Assembly: GCA_021647985.1 (NCBI GenBank)
Contig: JAKITQ010000023.1
Span: 1 to 48,317, forward strand
Reading direction: 5' to 3'
Origin: Flavobacteriaceae bacterium
GTDB taxonomy: Bacteria; Bacteroidota; Bacteroidia; Flavobacteriales; Flavobacteriaceae
Length of the DNA stretch: 48,317 bases
Below the pieces are notes generated by a model that made no database searches, was not told where the DNA came from, and saw only the letters and a program-made list of their open reading frames with translations. Both the position numbers and the translations under genes were made by a program. Shown piece after piece: positions 24,990 to 36,974 of this stretch. Position 1 is the first letter of the stretch. Each line of letters starts with the position of its first letter.

Positions 24990-26123
24990 CTAAACAAAAG
25001 TACTTAATAATTTAAGAATCTCTCTAATTTGATTTGATGAATTATAGCTGTGAATACAAAAACGTATTCGTTCTTTTCCAACAGGAACAGTAGGTGACAA
25101 AATGGCTTTTACATTAAAATTAGAAAACTTAATTTTATTGGCAACTTCATTTGCTTTATTATTACCCGAAATGATACAGGCTTGAATTGGGCTATTGCTA
25201 TCTATAAATAGATGTGCAATTTTTTTTTCTAATAACTCTTTTTTAAAAAAATTAATCTTAATTTTCAATTTATTTACTTCATTTGTAATTAACAATTCTT
25301 TAATGGCATATTTAATTGTTAATACATTATGTATTGGTATGGCAGTTGTATAAATAAATGAACGAGCAAAATTGATTAAAAAAGCACGCAATTCCTTTGA
25401 CCCAACCACAACTGCTCCATGGCATCCAAGTGCTTTACCGAAAGTATGTACTCTAGCAAAAATCTCTTTCTCTATTTTAAGGTCATTAACCAAGCCATTA
25501 CCTTTAGATCCAAATACGCCTGTAGCATGTGCTTCGTCTACTATAAAATATATTTTGTTTTTCTTACAGAATTCAGCGATTTCCTTTAAGGGAGCCTGAT
25601 CGCCATCCATAGAATAGATAGATTCCACTACCAAATAAATTTCTGCATTTTTCCTTTGTACATTTCTAAATTTTTTCTTTAGATCCGACAAAGAATTGTG
25701 CTTAAAACTATATGCTTTGGCATTGGATAATCGAATGCCATCTCTAATGGAAGCATGGCAGAGTTCGTCAAATAAAATTAAATCACCATGTTGTGGAACA
25801 CAAGAAAGCAAACCTAAATTGGCATCATATCCTGAATTAAAAAGTAATGCTGCAGGGGTATTAAAAAAATTAGCCAATTCCAATTCTACTTCTTGATAGA
25901 TGAATTGATTACCCGAAATTAATCTTGAACCGGTACTGCCATTTATATTTTTAAACTCCTCTAAATGTAATTTTACTTGCTGTGCAATTCTATTATGTTT
26001 AGAAAACCCCAAGTAATCATTTGATGAAAAATCAATCAAATTATTTTGATTCTTTAGATTTCTAAAAGAATCATTTTCTACTCTGGCTATTATTTTATTT
26101 TTTAATTTATCTGGAAGATTCAT
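24990..26123 (-). CDS. bioF: 8-amino-7-oxononanoate synthase BioF
   Basis: The 377-residue PLP enzyme condenses pimeloyl-thioester with alanine. Recognised segments are DFSSNDYLGFS (31-41), GSTGSRLISG (62-71), IVDEAHATGVFG (194-205) and PLP Lys230 (VHTFGKALGCHG). It is the first gene of the biotin operon. Its ATG lies only 11 bases from the T-run side of a terminator hairpin (26135-26164), so there is no clear room for a separate promoter next to it. The C-terminal end is normal. Confidence 0.96.
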   Translation of the reverse strand: MNLPDKLKNKIIARVENDSFRNLKNQNNLIDFSSNDYLGFSKHNRIAQQVKLHLEEFKNINGSTGSRLISGNQFIYQEVELELANFFNTPAALLFNSGYDANLGLLSCVPQHGDLILFDELCHASIRDGIRLSNAKAYSFKHNSLSDLKKKFRNVQRKNAEIYLVVESIYSMDGDQAPLKEIAEFCKKNKIYFIVDEAHATGVFGSKGNGLVNDLKIEKEIFARVHTFGKALGCHGAVVVGSKELRAFLINFARSFIYTTAIPIHNVLTIKYAIKELLITNEVNKLKIKINFFKKELLEKKIAHLFIDSNSPIQACIISGNNKANEVANKIKFSNFNVKAILSPTVPVGKERIRFCIHSYNSSNQIREILKLLSTFV

Positions 26124-26134
26124 ACTGCTAAAAT

Positions 26135-26164
26135 AAAAAAAAACCGAATAATAACTCGGTTTTT
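26135..26164 (-). terminator. Terminator between the DUF3467 gene and bioF
   Basis: Nine-base arms AAAAACCGA (26139-26147) and TCGGTTTTT (26156-26164) enclose an 8-base loop, and the minus-strand transcript then runs into T residues. It stands 8 bases past the DUF3467 stop and 11 bases before the bioF ATG. Confidence 0.8.
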
Positions 26165-26171
26165 AAATTTT

Positions 26172-26480
26172 TTAAGCCTGCCCTGTTGGGCCAAAATTCA
26201 TTGGAATGGGCGGTTGTTCATAATCTTTTATTTCACTGTGATTATTTTCAAAACGCTTTATGTTTTCTGCCAAAGCTTTCATCAACCTTTTAGCATGTTG
26301 CGGTGTTAAAATAATACGTGATTTTACTTTAGATTTTGGTGCTCCAGGCATTACATTAATAAAATCAATAACAAACTCAGAAACCGAATGGTTAATTATT
26401 GCCAAGTTAGCATAAGTACCATCAGCCATCTTTTCATCTAACTCGATATTCAATTGGTTTTTGTTTTCTTCTTTATTCAT
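26172..26480 (-). CDS. DUF3467 protein
   Basis: This is a 102-residue soluble protein of the DUF3467 family, recognised from IELDEKMADGTYANLAIINHS, SEFVIDFINVMPGAPKSKVKSRIILTP and HAKRLMKALAENIKRFE read in order. The function is unknown. It commonly follows rpoC in Bacteroidota, as here, 48 bases downstream with a terminator in the gap. It has no membrane segment or signal peptide. It may depend on read-through of the rpoC terminator, since almost no space remains for its own promoter. Confidence 0.88.
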   Translation of the reverse strand: MNKEENKNQLNIELDEKMADGTYANLAIINHSVSEFVIDFINVMPGAPKSKVKSRIILTPQHAKRLMKALAENIKRFENNHSEIKDYEQPPIPMNFGPTGQA

Positions 26481-26497
26481 TTGTATAAATTTTAAAC

Positions 26498-26523
26498 AAA
26501 AAAGGCGCGATAAATCGCGCCTT
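26498..26523 (-). terminator. Terminator after rpoC
   Basis: Perfect 10-bp arms AAGGCGCGAT and ATCGCGCCTT with a 2-base loop are followed on the minus strand by a run of six T residues. It begins six bases after the rpoC stop codon and precedes the DUF3467 gene. Confidence 0.88.
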
Positions 26524-26528
26524 AAATA

Positions 26529-29500
26529 TTAATTCTCCATTTCAGATTTGGCTCCTACAATTATATTATCATAATCTCTCATTCCAGTACCAGCCGGAAT
26601 TCGTTTACCTACAATAACATTTTCTTTCAAACCTTCTAAATAGTCTTCCTTACCATGAACTGCAGCTTCATTTAAAACTTTAGTGGTTTCTTGGAAAGAA
26701 GCAGCTGAAATAAACGATTTTGTTTGTAGTGACGCTCTTGTAATACCTTGCAATATTGGCTCTGCCGTTGCAGGTATAGCATCTCTTGCTTCTGCTAATT
26801 TTTTATCATTTCTACGTAAAATTGAATTTTCATCACGTAAAAATCTTGCAGAAACAATTTGCCCAGCGGTTAATGTCTCAGAATCACCAGCTTCTTCAAT
26901 AACTTTCATTCCATAAATATTATCATTTATTTCAATAAAATCATTTTTATGAATCAATTGGTTTTCTAAGAAAATGGTATCGCCAGAATCTACAATTTTA
27001 ACTTTACGCATCATTTGTCTAACCACCACTTCAAAATGCTTATCATTAATTTTTACACCTTGTAATCGGTAAACTTCTTGAATTTCATTTACCAAATATT
27101 CTTGAACCTTTGCAGGCCCTTGAATATTTAAAATATCAATAGGTGTTGTAGCACCATCAGATAATGGCATACCTGCTTTTACAAAGTCATTTTCTTGAAC
27201 CAAAATTTGGCTAGATAATTTCACCAAGTATTTTTTAATATCACCCAATTTAGATTCAACGATGATTTCACGGTTACCACGTTTAATTTTACCAAAAGAA
27301 ACAACACCGTCAATTTCTGAAACCACAGCTGGATTTGAAGGGTTACGTGCTTCAAACAATTCTGTTACACGAGGTAAACCTCCAGTAATATCACCTGCTT
27401 TACCAGATTTACGTGGAATTTTAACTAAAATTTTACCCACTTCAATTTTATCACCCTCTTCGATTAATAAGTGTGCTCCTACTGGTAAACTATATGAACG
27501 TAAGGTTTCTCCTTTGCTATTTTGAATATGCAAAGTTGGTATTACTTTTTTCTTTTTAGCATCGGAAATTACTTTTTCCTTATATCCGGTTTGCTCATCC
27601 ATTTCAACCACAAAAGTCACACCTTCAATTATTTCTTCAAATACGGCTTTACCACCAAATTCAGAAATAATAACACCATTATATGGATCCCATTGGCAAA
27701 CTACATCACCTTTTTTAATAGTTCCTTTATCATTTACAAATACATGTGAACCATAAGGTATATTGTTAGTACTTAAAACAATCTCAGTTTTTTTATCGGT
27801 AATTTTTATTTCAGAAGTTCGAGAAATTACAATATTAACCTTGTTGCCATCCGTATCTTTTCCTTCAACTGTTTTTAAATCATCAATAGTAACTTTACCA
27901 TCAAAATTAGCTACCAATTTATTGTCCTCAGAAATATTTCCTGCAATTCCACCTACGTGGAAAGTACGAAGTGTTAATTGTGTTCCTGGCTCACCAATAG
28001 ATTGTGCAGCAACTACACCTACAGCTTCACCTTTTTGCACCATACTATTTGTTGATAAACTAATACCATAGCATTTAGCACAAATTCCTTTTTTAGATTC
28101 ACAAGTTAATGCCGAACGTACTTCAATTGTATCTAAACTAGATGCTTCTATTTTAGCAACTATTTCTTCTGTAAAGAGTTCAGCTGCACCAATAATTACA
28201 TCCCCAGTTTTTGGATCATAAACATCATGTAATGAAATTCGTCCAAAAATTCTTTCTCCTAATGATTCAACAATTTCATCATTATTTTTAAGTGGCTTAA
28301 CTTCTAAGCCTCTTAAAGTATCACAATCTTCTTCATTTACAATAACATCTTGAGATACATCTACCAAACGACGAGTTAAGTAACCCGCATCTGCTGTTTT
28401 CAATGCAGTATCGGCCAAACCTTTACGCGCACCGTGTGTAGAAATAAAGTATTCTAAAATTGATAAACCTTCTTTAAAGTTCGATAAAATTGGGTTTTCA
28501 ATAATTTCACCACCACCGGCTGTTGATTTTTTAGGTTTTGCCATCAAACCACGCATACCTGTTAACTGACGAATTTGTTCTTTTGAACCCCTTGCACCAG
28601 AATCTAACATCATAAACACAGAGTTAAATCCTTGTTGGTCTTCACGCAAACGTTTCATTGATAATTCCGTCAAACGGTTATTCGTAGATCCCCAAATATC
28701 AATTACTTGGTTATAACGTTCTTTATTGGTCAACATTCCCATATTGTAACTAGACATAATAGAATCAACTTGTTTATTAGCCTCATCAATCATTCCTTGT
28801 TTTTCTTTAGGAATAATAATATCTCCTAAACTAAAGGATAAACCTCCTTGAAACGCAAACTTGAATCCCATATTTTTTATAGCATCCAAGAATTTACCTG
28901 TAGTAGGCACGTCGGTAACTTTTAATATATTACCAATAATATCTCGTAAAGATCTTTTGGTAAGTACTTCATTTATAAATCCAGCTTCTTCAGGTACAAC
29001 TTCATTAAATAACACTCTTCCTACAGTTGACTGAATAATTTTAGTCACACTTTCACCTTCATCATTTATATCTTTCCCTCTTACTTTTATAGATGCATTT
29101 AGATCAACTTTCTTTTCATTAAAAGCCATTTTCACTTCTTCAAGCGAATAAAAAATACTACCCTCTCCTTTAATTTTTACCTTATCTGTTGACTTTCTCT
29201 CTTTGGTCATATAATACAAACCAAGAACCATGTCTTGTGATGGTACAGTAATAGGAGCTCCATTTGCTGGATTTAATATATTATGAGAAGCCAACATTAA
29301 TAACTGCGACTCTAAAATTGCCTCAGCTCCTAATGGTAAATGCACCGCCATTTGATCTCCATCAAAATCGGCATTAAATGCAGTACAAACCAATGGGTGT
29401 AACTGAATTGCTTTTCCCTCAATTAATTTTGGTTGGAAAGCTTGAATACCTAAACGGTGAAGCGTAGGCGCACGGTTTAATAATACAGGATGTCCTTTTA

Positions 29501-30797
29501 AAACATTTTCTAAAATATCCCACACTACTGGCTCTCTTTTATCTATAATTTTCTTTGCAGATTTTACTGTTTTTACAATACCTCTTTCTATTAATTTTCT
29601 AATAACAAAAGGTTTGTAAAGTTCTGCAGCCATATCTTTTGGCAATCCACATTCTGATAATTTTAAAGTTGGTCCAACAACAATTACAGAACGAGCTGAA
29701 TAATCAACACGTTTTCCTAATAAATTTTGACGAAAACGACCTTGTTTACCTTTTAATGAATCTGACAAAGATTTTAATGGCCTGTTTGATTCTGTTTTTA
29801 CTGCAGATGATTTACGTGTATTATCAAATAATGAATCAACAGATTCTTGTAACATACGTTTTTCATTACGTAAAATAACCTCAGGAGCCTTAATTTCCAT
29901 CAATCTTTTTAAACGGTTATTACGTATAATTACTCTACGGTATAAATCATTTAAATCTGATGTTGCAAAACGACCTCCATCTAATGGAACTAATGGACGT
30001 AATTCTGGCGGTATTACCGGAACTACTTTCATGATCATCCATTCTGGTTTGTTCTCTTTACGAGTATTTGCATCTCTAAAAGCTTCAACAACGTTCAAAC
30101 GTTTTAAAGCTTCCATTTTACGTTGTTTAGACGTTTCTGTATTTGCTTTATGTCTTAATTCGTATGACAAACTATCTAAATCAATTCTAGACAAAAGATC
30201 GATCAAACATTGAGCGCCCATTTTGGCAATAAATTTATTTGGATCGCTATCATCTAAATATTGATTCTCCTGTGGTAATGCTTCAGCAATATTCAAATAT
30301 TCCTCCTCCGTAAGGAAATCCATTTTTTGTAATGGTTCTCCTTCCTCATTATTGGCAATACCAGGCTGAATTACTACGTATCTCTCGTAGTAAATAATCA
30401 TATCTAATTTTTTAGATGGTAAACCCAAAAGGTATCCCATTTTGTTTGGTAACGATCTAAAATACCAAATATGTGCTACAGGAACTACTAAATTAATATG
30501 TCCTACTCTATCTCTACGAACTTTTTTCTCGGTTACTTCAACACCACATCTATCGCAGATAATACCTTTATAACGAATACGTTTGTACTTACCACAAGCA
30601 CATTCATAATCTTTAATTGGTCCAAAAATTCTTTCACAAAACAAACCATCTCTTTCTGGTTTATGTGTACGATAATTAATGGTTTCTGGTTTTAAAACTT
30701 CTCCTCTTGAGTTTTCAAGAATTACTTCAGGTGAAGCCAAACCAATGGTTATTTTATTAAACTTTTTTACAGTGTATTTTTCTCTTTGTCTTGCCAT
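26529..30797 (-). CDS. rpoC: RNA polymerase subunit beta-prime
   Basis: The 1422-residue catalytic subunit has the N-terminal zinc site [20 protein letters not shown] (about 66-85) and the active-site magnesium motif [12 protein letters not shown] (about 463-474). The second zinc cluster lies in [15 protein letters not shown], and the trigger-loop region around [16 protein letters not shown] follows. The length is typical of Bacteroidota. It follows rpoB by 84 bases, within which an 11-bp hairpin sits, and is followed by a strong terminator. No inteins or breaks are seen. Confidence 0.99.
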   Translation of the reverse strand: MARQREKYTVKKFNKITIGLASPEVILENSRGEVLKPETINYRTHKPERDGLFCERIFGPIKDYECACGKYKRIRYKGIICDRCGVEVTEKKVRRDRVGHINLVVPVAHIWYFRSLPNKMGYLLGLPSKKLDMIIYYERYVVIQPGIANNEEGEPLQKMDFLTEEEYLNIAEALPQENQYLDDSDPNKFIAKMGAQCLIDLLSRIDLDSLSYELRHKANTETSKQRKMEALKRLNVVEAFRDANTRKENKPEWMIMKVVPVIPPELRPLVPLDGGRFATSDLNDLYRRVIIRNNRLKRLMEIKAPEVILRNEKRMLQESVDSLFDNTRKSSAVKTESNRPLKSLSDSLKGKQGRFRQNLLGKRVDYSARSVIVVGPTLKLSECGLPKDMAAELYKPFVIRKLIERGIVKTVKSAKKIIDKREPVVWDILENVLKGHPVLLNRAPTLHRLGIQAFQPKLIEGKAIQLHPLVCTAFNADFDGDQMAVHLPLGAEAILESQLLMLASHNILNPANGAPITVPSQDMVLGLYYMTKERKSTDKVKIKGEGSIFYSLEEVKMAFNEKKVDLNASIKVRGKDINDEGESVTKIIQSTVGRVLFNEVVPEEAGFINEVLTKRSLRDIIGNILKVTDVPTTGKFLDAIKNMGFKFAFQGGLSFSLGDIIIPKEKQGMIDEANKQVDSIMSSYNMGMLTNKERYNQVIDIWGSTNNRLTELSMKRLREDQQGFNSVFMMLDSGARGSKEQIRQLTGMRGLMAKPKKSTAGGGEIIENPILSNFKEGLSILEYFISTHGARKGLADTALKTADAGYLTRRLVDVSQDVIVNEEDCDTLRGLEVKPLKNNDEIVESLGERIFGRISLHDVYDPKTGDVIIGAAELFTEEIVAKIEASSLDTIEVRSALTCESKKGICAKCYGISLSTNSMVQKGEAVGVVAAQSIGEPGTQLTLRTFHVGGIAGNISEDNKLVANFDGKVTIDDLKTVEGKDTDGNKVNIVISRTSEIKITDKKTEIVLSTNNIPYGSHVFVNDKGTIKKGDVVCQWDPYNGVIISEFGGKAVFEEIIEGVTFVVEMDEQTGYKEKVISDAKKKKVIPTLHIQNSKGETLRSYSLPVGAHLLIEEGDKIEVGKILVKIPRKSGKAGDITGGLPRVTELFEARNPSNPAVVSEIDGVVSFGKIKRGNREIIVESKLGDIKKYLVKLSSQILVQENDFVKAGMPLSDGATTPIDILNIQGPAKVQEYLVNEIQEVYRLQGVKINDKHFEVVVRQMMRKVKIVDSGDTIFLENQLIHKNDFIEINDNIYGMKVIEEAGDSETLTAGQIVSARFLRDENSILRRNDKKLAEARDAIPATAEPILQGITRASLQTKSFISAASFQETTKVLNEAAVHGKEDYLEGLKENVIVGKRIPAGTGMRDYDNIIVGAKSEMEN

Positions 30798-30837
30798 GGT
30801 AATGGAATAGAATTAAATTGTAAAAATTATATTGTAA

Positions 30838-30867
30838 TAGCAAGGCGTATTTTACAACGCCTTGCTA
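30838..30867 (-). promoter_or_regulatory. Hairpin in the rpoB-rpoC gap
   Basis: Perfect 11-bp arms TAGCAAGGCGT and ACGCCTTGCTA with an 8-base loop lie between rpoB and rpoC. No T run follows directly on the minus strand, so it looks more like an RNA processing or stability element than a terminator. Confidence 0.6.
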
Positions 30868-30881
30868 CATTTTATTGCTAA

Positions 30882-33800
30882 TTATTCTTCTAACTTCAGG
30901 TTTAAACCTAATCCTTTCAATTCGTGCATCAACACGTTAAATGATTCTGGTAATCCTGGTTCAGGCATCTTTTCTCCTTTTACGATTGCTTCATAAGTTT
31001 TAGCTCTACCCATAACATCATCCGATTTTACGGTTAAGATCTCTCTTAATGTAGCAGCTGCTCCATAAGCTTCAAGAGCCCAAACTTCCATCTCACCAAA
31101 ACGCTGACCACCAAATTGTGCTTTACCACCAAGAGGTTGTTGTGTTATTAATGAGTATGGTCCAATAGAACGAGCATGCATTTTATCTTCAATCATATGC
31201 CCCAGTTTGATGATATAAATTACACCAACAGTTGCAGGTTGATCAAAACGTTCACCGGTTCCACCATCATATAAATAAGTGTGGCCAAAATCAGGAATTC
31301 CTGCTTTTTTAGTCAATGCAGTAATCTCATCAATATGAGCACCATCAAAAATAGGTGAAGCATATTTTTCGCCTAAATTCTTACCAGCCCAACCAAGTAC
31401 TGTTTCATATATTTGCCCAATATTCATACGTGATGGTACTCCTAGTGGGTTTAATACGATATCAACCGGAGTTCCATCTTCTAAGAAAGGCATATCTTCA
31501 GCACGAACAATACGAGCTACAATACCTTTATTACCATGGCGTCCAGCCATTTTATCTCCTACTTTTAATTTACGCTTTTTAGCTACATAAATTTTTGCAA
31601 GTTTAATAATTCCTTTAGGCAATTCATCTCCTACGGTTACAGCAAATTTCTTTCTACGTAATGAGCCTTGTAAATCATTAACTTTAATCTTATAATTGTG
31701 AATTAATCTATTCACCAAGTTATTCAACGCTTTGTCAGTAGTCCATACACCTTTGGTTAAATGTTCAAAATCCGCAACTGAATTTAGCATTTTCAAAGTA
31801 AACTTTTTACCTTTTGGTAAAATCTCTTCTCCTAAATCATTCTGAACACCTTGTGATGTTTTACCGTTGATCAAGCTAAATAATTTATCAATAAGTAAAT
31901 TTCTTAACTTGTCATAATCAATAGTAAATTGAACTTCAAGGTTATTTACATCCTCTTTATCCTTAACTCTTTTCGCTTTATCTTTAACTGCTCTTTGGAA
32001 TAATTTTTTATTGATAACCACTCCTCTTAATGATGGTGAAGCTTTTAAAGACGCATCTTTTACATCACCTGCATTGTCACCAAAAATAGCTCTTAATAAT
32101 TTTTCTTCCGGTGTTGGATCAGATTCTCCTTTGGGTGTAATTTTACCAATAAGAATATCTCCTGGTTTAATTTCTGCACCAATTCGAATCATACCATTTT
32201 CATCCAAATCTTTAGTTGCTTCTTCACTAACATTTGGTATATCCGCAGTTAATTCTTCAGCGCCTAATTTGGTATCTCTAACATCTAAAGAATACTCGTC
32301 TATATGAATGGATGTAAATATATCTTCCCGTACAACTTTTTCAGAGATAACAATCGCATCCTCAAAGTTATATCCTTTCCATGGCATAAAAGCCACTTTC
32401 ATATTTCTACCCAATGCCAATTCTCCTTTTTCGGTTGCATAACCTTCACATAAAACCTGACCTTTGGTTACAGTATCTCCTTTTTGAACAATAGGATGTA
32501 AGTTGATGGAAGTACCTTGATTGGTTTTTCTAAACTTAATCAAGTTATAAATTTTAATCTCAGAGTCAAAACTTACTACTTCTTCGGCTTCTGTACGTTG
32601 GTATTTAATTTCAATTCTATCAGAATCCACATAAATTACTTTACCAGGACCTTCAGCATTGATCAATATTCTTGAATCTTCAGCTACTCTTCTTTCTAAT
32701 CCAGTACCCACAATTGGTGATTCTGGTCTCATTAATGGTACCGCTTGACGCATCATATTCGATCCCATCAATGCACGGTTGGCATCATCATGCTCTAAGA
32801 AAGGAATTAATGAGGCTGAAATAGAAGATATTTGATTTGGCGATACATCCATATAGTTTACCTCACTAACAGGTACTACAGGAAAATCACCTTCTTCTCT
32901 TACTACAACTTTTTCTAAAACAATATTACCTTTATCATCTAATTCTAAATTAGATTGCGCAATTTTTTTACCTTCTTCTTCTTCTGCACTTAAATAAATT
33001 GGATCTTGTTTTATATCAATATGACCTTGTTTAACTTCTCTATAAGGCGTTTCAATAAACCCTAAACTGTTCACTTTGGCATATACAGCTAAAGATGAAA
33101 TTAGTCCAATATTTGGACCCTCAGGAGTTTCAATCGGACATAATCTTCCATAATGTGTGAAATGCACATCACGAACCTCAAACCCGGCTCTCTCACGAGA
33201 TAAACCTCCAGGTCCTAAAGCTGACAATCTACGTTTGTGCGTAATTTCAGCAAGAGGATTGGTTTGATCCATAAATTGTGATAACTGATTGGTTCCAAAA
33301 AATGAATTAATTACCGATGATAATGTTTTGGCATTAATCAAATCAATTGGTGTAAACACCTCATTATCACGAACGTTCATTCTTTCACGAATGGTACGAG
33401 CCATACGAGAAAGACCAACACCAAATTGTCCTGCAAGTTGTTCTCCAACTGTTCTTACACGACGGTTTGACAAGTGATCAATATCATCAACCTCAGCTTT
33501 TGAATTTACCAGGTTAATTAAATTTTTAACTATGGTAATAATATCGATTTTTGTAAGAACTTTTTGTTCTATATCAATATCTAAACCAAGCTTTTTATTC
33601 ATTCTGTAACGACCAACCTCTCCCAGATTATAACGTTGTTCAGAAAAGAATAATTTATTAATTATACCTTTTGCAGTGTCATAATCTGGCGGTTCAGCAT
33701 TACGTAACTGACGGTATATATGTTCAACAGCTTCTTTTTCAGAATTTGTTGGATCTTTTTGTAAGGTGTTATGAATAATTGCATAATCACCCGATTCATT

Positions 33801-34697
33801 ATCTAATTTATGTAATAAAATAGTTTTTGCACCTGATTCAATTATTTCATCAATATGCTCTTTTTCTAAAACAGTATCTCTATCCAACACTATTTCATTA
33901 CGTTCAATAGAAACTACCTCTCCGGTATCTTCATCAACAAAGTCTTCAAACCATGATTTTAATACTCTTGCTGCTAATTTTCTTTCGAGTACTTTTTTTA
34001 ATCCACTTTTCGAAACTTTTACTTCTTCTGCAAGATCAAATATTTCGAGAATATCTTTATCTCTTTCATATCCAATTGCTCTAAAAAGCGTCGTAACTGG
34101 TAATTTTTTCTTTCTATCGATATAAGCGTACATCACTTGATTGATATCGGTAGCAAATTCGATCCAAGATCCTTTAAAAGGAATTACTCTTGCTGAATAT
34201 AATTTGGTTCCATTTGCATGAAATGATTGTCCAAAAAATACACCTGGTGATCTATGTAATTGTGATACAACAACACGTTCGGCGCCATTTATACAAAAAG
34301 TACCACTATGTGTCATGTAAGGTATAACACCCAAATAAACATCTTGAACAATTGTTTCAAAATCCTCATGTTCAGGATCAGTACAATATAATTTCAAACG
34401 TGCTTTTAAGGGTACACTATAGGTTAATCCTCTTTCGATACATTCTTGAATTGAATATCTAGGTGGGTCAACAAAATAATCTAAGAATTCTAATACAAAG
34501 TTGTTTCTTGTATCTGTAATTGGGAAATTTTCCATGAAAGTTTTATACAAACCTTCATCACTTCTTTCATCAGATTTGGTTTCTAATTGAAAAAAATCCT
34601 GAAATGATTCTATTTGAATATCCAGAAAATCAGGATAATTGGTAATCAATTTAGCTGATGCAAAGTTTATTCTTTGGGTTTTTTGTTTCGTTGCCAA
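30882..34697 (-). CDS. rpoB: RNA polymerase subunit beta
   Basis: The 1271-residue subunit carries the rifampicin-region sequence [34 protein letters not shown], readable in several parts (about residue 470 onward). It also has the conserved GRHGNKG block and the C-terminal [13 protein letters not shown] segment. At rifampicin-contact positions the residues are the susceptible-type forms (Gln-Phe-Met-Asp, His-Lys-Arg-Arg-Leu). It begins 110 bases after rplL, and that gap contains a long hairpin. It is intact and followed by rpoC. Confidence 0.99.
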   Translation of the reverse strand: MATKQKTQRINFASAKLITNYPDFLDIQIESFQDFFQLETKSDERSDEGLYKTFMENFPITDTRNNFVLEFLDYFVDPPRYSIQECIERGLTYSVPLKARLKLYCTDPEHEDFETIVQDVYLGVIPYMTHSGTFCINGAERVVVSQLHRSPGVFFGQSFHANGTKLYSARVIPFKGSWIEFATDINQVMYAYIDRKKKLPVTTLFRAIGYERDKDILEIFDLAEEVKVSKSGLKKVLERKLAARVLKSWFEDFVDEDTGEVVSIERNEIVLDRDTVLEKEHIDEIIESGAKTILLHKLDNESGDYAIIHNTLQKDPTNSEKEAVEHIYRQLRNAEPPDYDTAKGIINKLFFSEQRYNLGEVGRYRMNKKLGLDIDIEQKVLTKIDIITIVKNLINLVNSKAEVDDIDHLSNRRVRTVGEQLAGQFGVGLSRMARTIRERMNVRDNEVFTPIDLINAKTLSSVINSFFGTNQLSQFMDQTNPLAEITHKRRLSALGPGGLSRERAGFEVRDVHFTHYGRLCPIETPEGPNIGLISSLAVYAKVNSLGFIETPYREVKQGHIDIKQDPIYLSAEEEEGKKIAQSNLELDDKGNIVLEKVVVREEGDFPVVPVSEVNYMDVSPNQISSISASLIPFLEHDDANRALMGSNMMRQAVPLMRPESPIVGTGLERRVAEDSRILINAEGPGKVIYVDSDRIEIKYQRTEAEEVVSFDSEIKIYNLIKFRKTNQGTSINLHPIVQKGDTVTKGQVLCEGYATEKGELALGRNMKVAFMPWKGYNFEDAIVISEKVVREDIFTSIHIDEYSLDVRDTKLGAEELTADIPNVSEEATKDLDENGMIRIGAEIKPGDILIGKITPKGESDPTPEEKLLRAIFGDNAGDVKDASLKASPSLRGVVINKKLFQRAVKDKAKRVKDKEDVNNLEVQFTIDYDKLRNLLIDKLFSLINGKTSQGVQNDLGEEILPKGKKFTLKMLNSVADFEHLTKGVWTTDKALNNLVNRLIHNYKIKVNDLQGSLRRKKFAVTVGDELPKGIIKLAKIYVAKKRKLKVGDKMAGRHGNKGIVARIVRAEDMPFLEDGTPVDIVLNPLGVPSRMNIGQIYETVLGWAGKNLGEKYASPIFDGAHIDEITALTKKAGIPDFGHTYLYDGGTGERFDQPATVGVIYIIKLGHMIEDKMHARSIGPYSLITQQPLGGKAQFGGQRFGEMEVWALEAYGAAATLREILTVKSDDVMGRAKTYEAIVKGEKMPEPGLPESFNVLMHELKGLGLNLKLEE

Positions 34698-34745
34698 TGG
34701 AGAAAAATTTAAATTAAATTATAAGAACGAATATATATACAAAAT

Positions 34746-34783
34746 GGTTTAGGTCTATGAAATTATTTTCAAAGACCTAAACC
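34746..34783 (-). promoter_or_regulatory. Long hairpin in the rplL-rpoB gap
   Basis: Arms of 17 bases (34746-34762 and 34767-34783) pair at all but one position around a 4-base loop; the outer part is GGTTTAGGTCT / AGACCTAAACC. Only a short T run follows on the minus strand. Position and shape recall the partial attenuator/RNase III region between rplL and rpoB in E. coli. Confidence 0.7.
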
Positions 34784-34807
34784 TTAGCTTTTTAGCCGAA
34801 AACCTAA

Positions 34808-35182
34808 TTACTTAAGCTCTACTTCAGCACCTGCTTCTTCTAAAGATTTTTTAAGACCTTCAGCCTCATCTTTAGAAATTCCTTCTTTGATTGGTGCTGG
34901 TGCACTATCAACAATTCCTTTAGCTTCTTTTAAACCTAAACCAGTTAATTCTTTAACCAATTTAACAACTGCTAATTTTGAACCACCTGCAGCTTTCAAT
35001 ATTACATCAAATTCTGTTTGCTCTTCTGCAGCTGCGTCACCACTTGCTGCTGGTCCTGCTACCGCTACAGCTGCTGCTGCTGGCTCAATACCATACTCGT
35101 CTTTCAAAATATTTGCTAATTCATTAACATCTTTTACTGATAAGTTAACTAATTGTTCTGCGAAATCTTTTAATTCTGCCAT
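34808..35182 (-). CDS. rplL: Ribosomal protein bL12 (L7/L12)
   Basis: The 124-residue protein has the N-terminal dimerisation part ([20 protein letters not shown]), an Ala/Gly-rich hinge (about 34-52) and the C-terminal factor-binding domain ([36 protein letters not shown]). It recruits translation factors to the ribosome stalk. Length and features are canonical. It lies 46 bases after rplJ. The alanine-rich hinge produces a long open frame on the opposite strand that is not a gene. Confidence 0.99.
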   Translation of the reverse strand: MAELKDFAEQLVNLSVKDVNELANILKDEYGIEPAAAAVAVAGPAASGDAAAEEQTEFDVILKAAGGSKLAVVKLVKELTGLGLKEAKGIVDSAPAPIKEGISKDEAEGLKKSLEEAGAEVELK

Positions 35183-35228
35183 TTCTTTACTCTTTAAAAT
35201 TTATTATTTAGTTTTTTGTGTGTGCTAA

Positions 35229-35744
35229 TTATTTTTCTGATAAGGTTTTCAATATACCAGACAATGTATTACCTCCTGATTGTAATGCTGAAATAACATT
35301 TTTAGCAGGTGATTGTAATATGGTGATAATATCTCCAATCAATTCCTCTTTAGATTTAATGTTAACCAAGGCATCTAATTGGTCATCGCCAATATAAATT
35401 GCTTCTTCAACATATGCTCCTTTTAGTATTGGTTTATCAGAACCTTTACGGAATTCTTTGATAACTTTTGCTGGTGCATTACCAGTTTCTGAAATCATTA
35501 TTGATGTATTACCTTTTAATGTTGTAGATAATTCACCAAAATCTTTTTCCGATTTCTCCATTGCTTTTGCAAGCAAAGTATTTTTAACAACTGCCAAATT
35601 TACGTTTGCTTTAAAGCAAGCTCTACGTAAATTAGATGTATCTGATGCGTTTAAGCCTGAGATATCAGCCAAATAGATAATATTATTATCAGTTAATTTG
35701 CCAGTTAATTCGTCTATTACTTGTGATTTTTCTTCTCTAGTCAT
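35229..35744 (-). CDS. rplJ: Ribosomal protein uL10
   Basis: The 171-residue protein anchors the L7/L12 stalk to 23S rRNA. The N-terminal text TREEKSQVIDELTGKL and the following ANVNLAVVKNTLLAKAMEK fit uL10, and the C-terminal helix that binds L12 is present. It starts only 22 bases after rplA, so the long autoregulatory leader found before rplJ in enterobacteria cannot be present here in that gap; control is more likely from the operon as a whole. Confidence 0.98.
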   Translation of the reverse strand: MTREEKSQVIDELTGKLTDNNIIYLADISGLNASDTSNLRRACFKANVNLAVVKNTLLAKAMEKSEKDFGELSTTLKGNTSIMISETGNAPAKVIKEFRKGSDKPILKGAYVEEAIYIGDDQLDALVNIKSKEELIGDIITILQSPAKNVISALQSGGNTLSGILKTLSEK

Positions 35745-35766
35745 AATTCAAATATTTAACTTGCTT

Positions 35767-36456
35767 TTAAACTGTTTTAGCATCTATTGCAACACTTGGG
35801 CTCATAGTACTAGACATAAAAATACTTTTTATATAAGTTCCTTTTACTGTTGCAGGTTTTAACTTTATTACTGTTTGAATTAATTCGTTTGCATTTTCAG
35901 CAATTTTATCAGCATCAAATGACGCTTTACCTATAGCTGCATGAATTATTCCAGTTTTATCAACTTTAAAGTCAATTTTACCACCTTTTACATCTTTAAC
36001 TGCTTTAGCTACATCCATTGTAACAGTACCTGTTTTAGGGTTAGGCATTAAACCACGAGGGCCTAAAATTCTACCTAATGGTCCTAATTTTCCCATTACA
36101 CTTGGCATAGTAACTATAACGTCAACATCTGTCCATCCTCCTTTAATTTTTTGAAGGTACTCATCCAATCCAACATAATCAGCGCCAGCTTCTTTTGCAT
36201 CTGCTTCTTTATCAGGTGTCACTAAAGCCAATACTTTAACGTCTTTACCTGTACCATTTGGAAGTGTTACAACACCTCTTACCATTTGGTTCGCTTTACG
36301 CGGATCTACCCCTAAACGAATTGCAAGATCAACACTTGCATCAAAGTTTACGGTTGAAATTTCTTTTATTATAGAACAAGCGTCATTCAAATTATACGCT
36401 AAATTAGCGTCAACCTTTGTTTGTGCTTCTTTCTGTTTCTTTGTTAGTTTTGCCAT
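35767..36456 (-). CDS. rplA: Ribosomal protein uL1
   Basis: The 229-residue protein forms the L1 stalk at the ribosomal exit site. It has [25 protein letters not shown] near residue 35 and the family signature in [25 protein letters not shown] (about 120-145). Its length is normal. Two bases separate it from the rplK stop. In other bacteria uL1 represses the rplK-rplA message; no L1-type RNA target was searched for in detail here. Confidence 0.99.
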   Translation of the reverse strand: MAKLTKKQKEAQTKVDANLAYNLNDACSIIKEISTVNFDASVDLAIRLGVDPRKANQMVRGVVTLPNGTGKDVKVLALVTPDKEADAKEAGADYVGLDEYLQKIKGGWTDVDVIVTMPSVMGKLGPLGRILGPRGLMPNPKTGTVTMDVAKAVKDVKGGKIDFKVDKTGIIHAAIGKASFDADKIAENANELIQTVIKLKPATVKGTYIKSIFMSSTMSPSVAIDAKTV

Positions 36457-36458
36457 CT

Positions 36459-36905
36459 TTACGCTGTTTTAACTGGAGCTTTTCCTTTTACACGAATTCC
36501 CATAGATCTTGCTGTTCCAGCAATCATAATCATTGCCGATTCAACTTGAAATGCATTTAAATCTTGCATTTTATCTTCAGCAATTTTTTTAACCTGATCC
36601 CAAGTAACTGTTGCTACTTTTTTACGGTTAGGCTCTCCAGAACCTTTTTTCAATTTAGCTGCTTCTAACAATTGTACAGCTGCTGGTGGAGTTTTTACAA
36701 CAAAGTCGAAAGATTTATCCTTGTAAACATTAATTACAACGGGTAAAATTTTCCCAGCTTTATCTTGAGTTCTTGCATTAAACTGCTTACAGAACTCCAT
36801 AATATTAACTCCGGCAGCACCTAATGCTGGTCCTACTGGTGGTGAAGGATTTGCTGCACCTCCACGAACCTGTAATTTTACTACCTTACTAATTTCTTTT
36901 GCCAT
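36459..36905 (-). CDS. rplK: Ribosomal protein uL11
   Basis: The 148-residue protein binds the GTPase-associated centre of 23S rRNA. The start [25 protein letters not shown] and the C-terminal rRNA-binding signature ([24 protein letters not shown]) are canonical. It lies 69 bases after nusG and two bases before rplA. A short basic tail after residue 140 is slightly longer than in E. coli. Confidence 0.99.
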   Translation of the reverse strand: MAKEISKVVKLQVRGGAANPSPPVGPALGAAGVNIMEFCKQFNARTQDKAGKILPVVINVYKDKSFDFVVKTPPAAVQLLEAAKLKKGSGEPNRKKVATVTWDQVKKIAEDKMQDLNAFQVESAMIMIAGTARSMGIRVKGKAPVKTA

Positions 36906-36974
36906 TATTTAAATAAATTAATTAAGAAAACACATTAATTGGAAGCTAATGTATTAACCAAATTCTCGTAACAT

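Noticed and set aside
34887-35228. 113-codon open frame opposite rplL
   Set aside because: It is the antisense shadow of the Ala/Gly-rich L7/L12 gene and has low-complexity Ala/Ser composition with no family resemblance.
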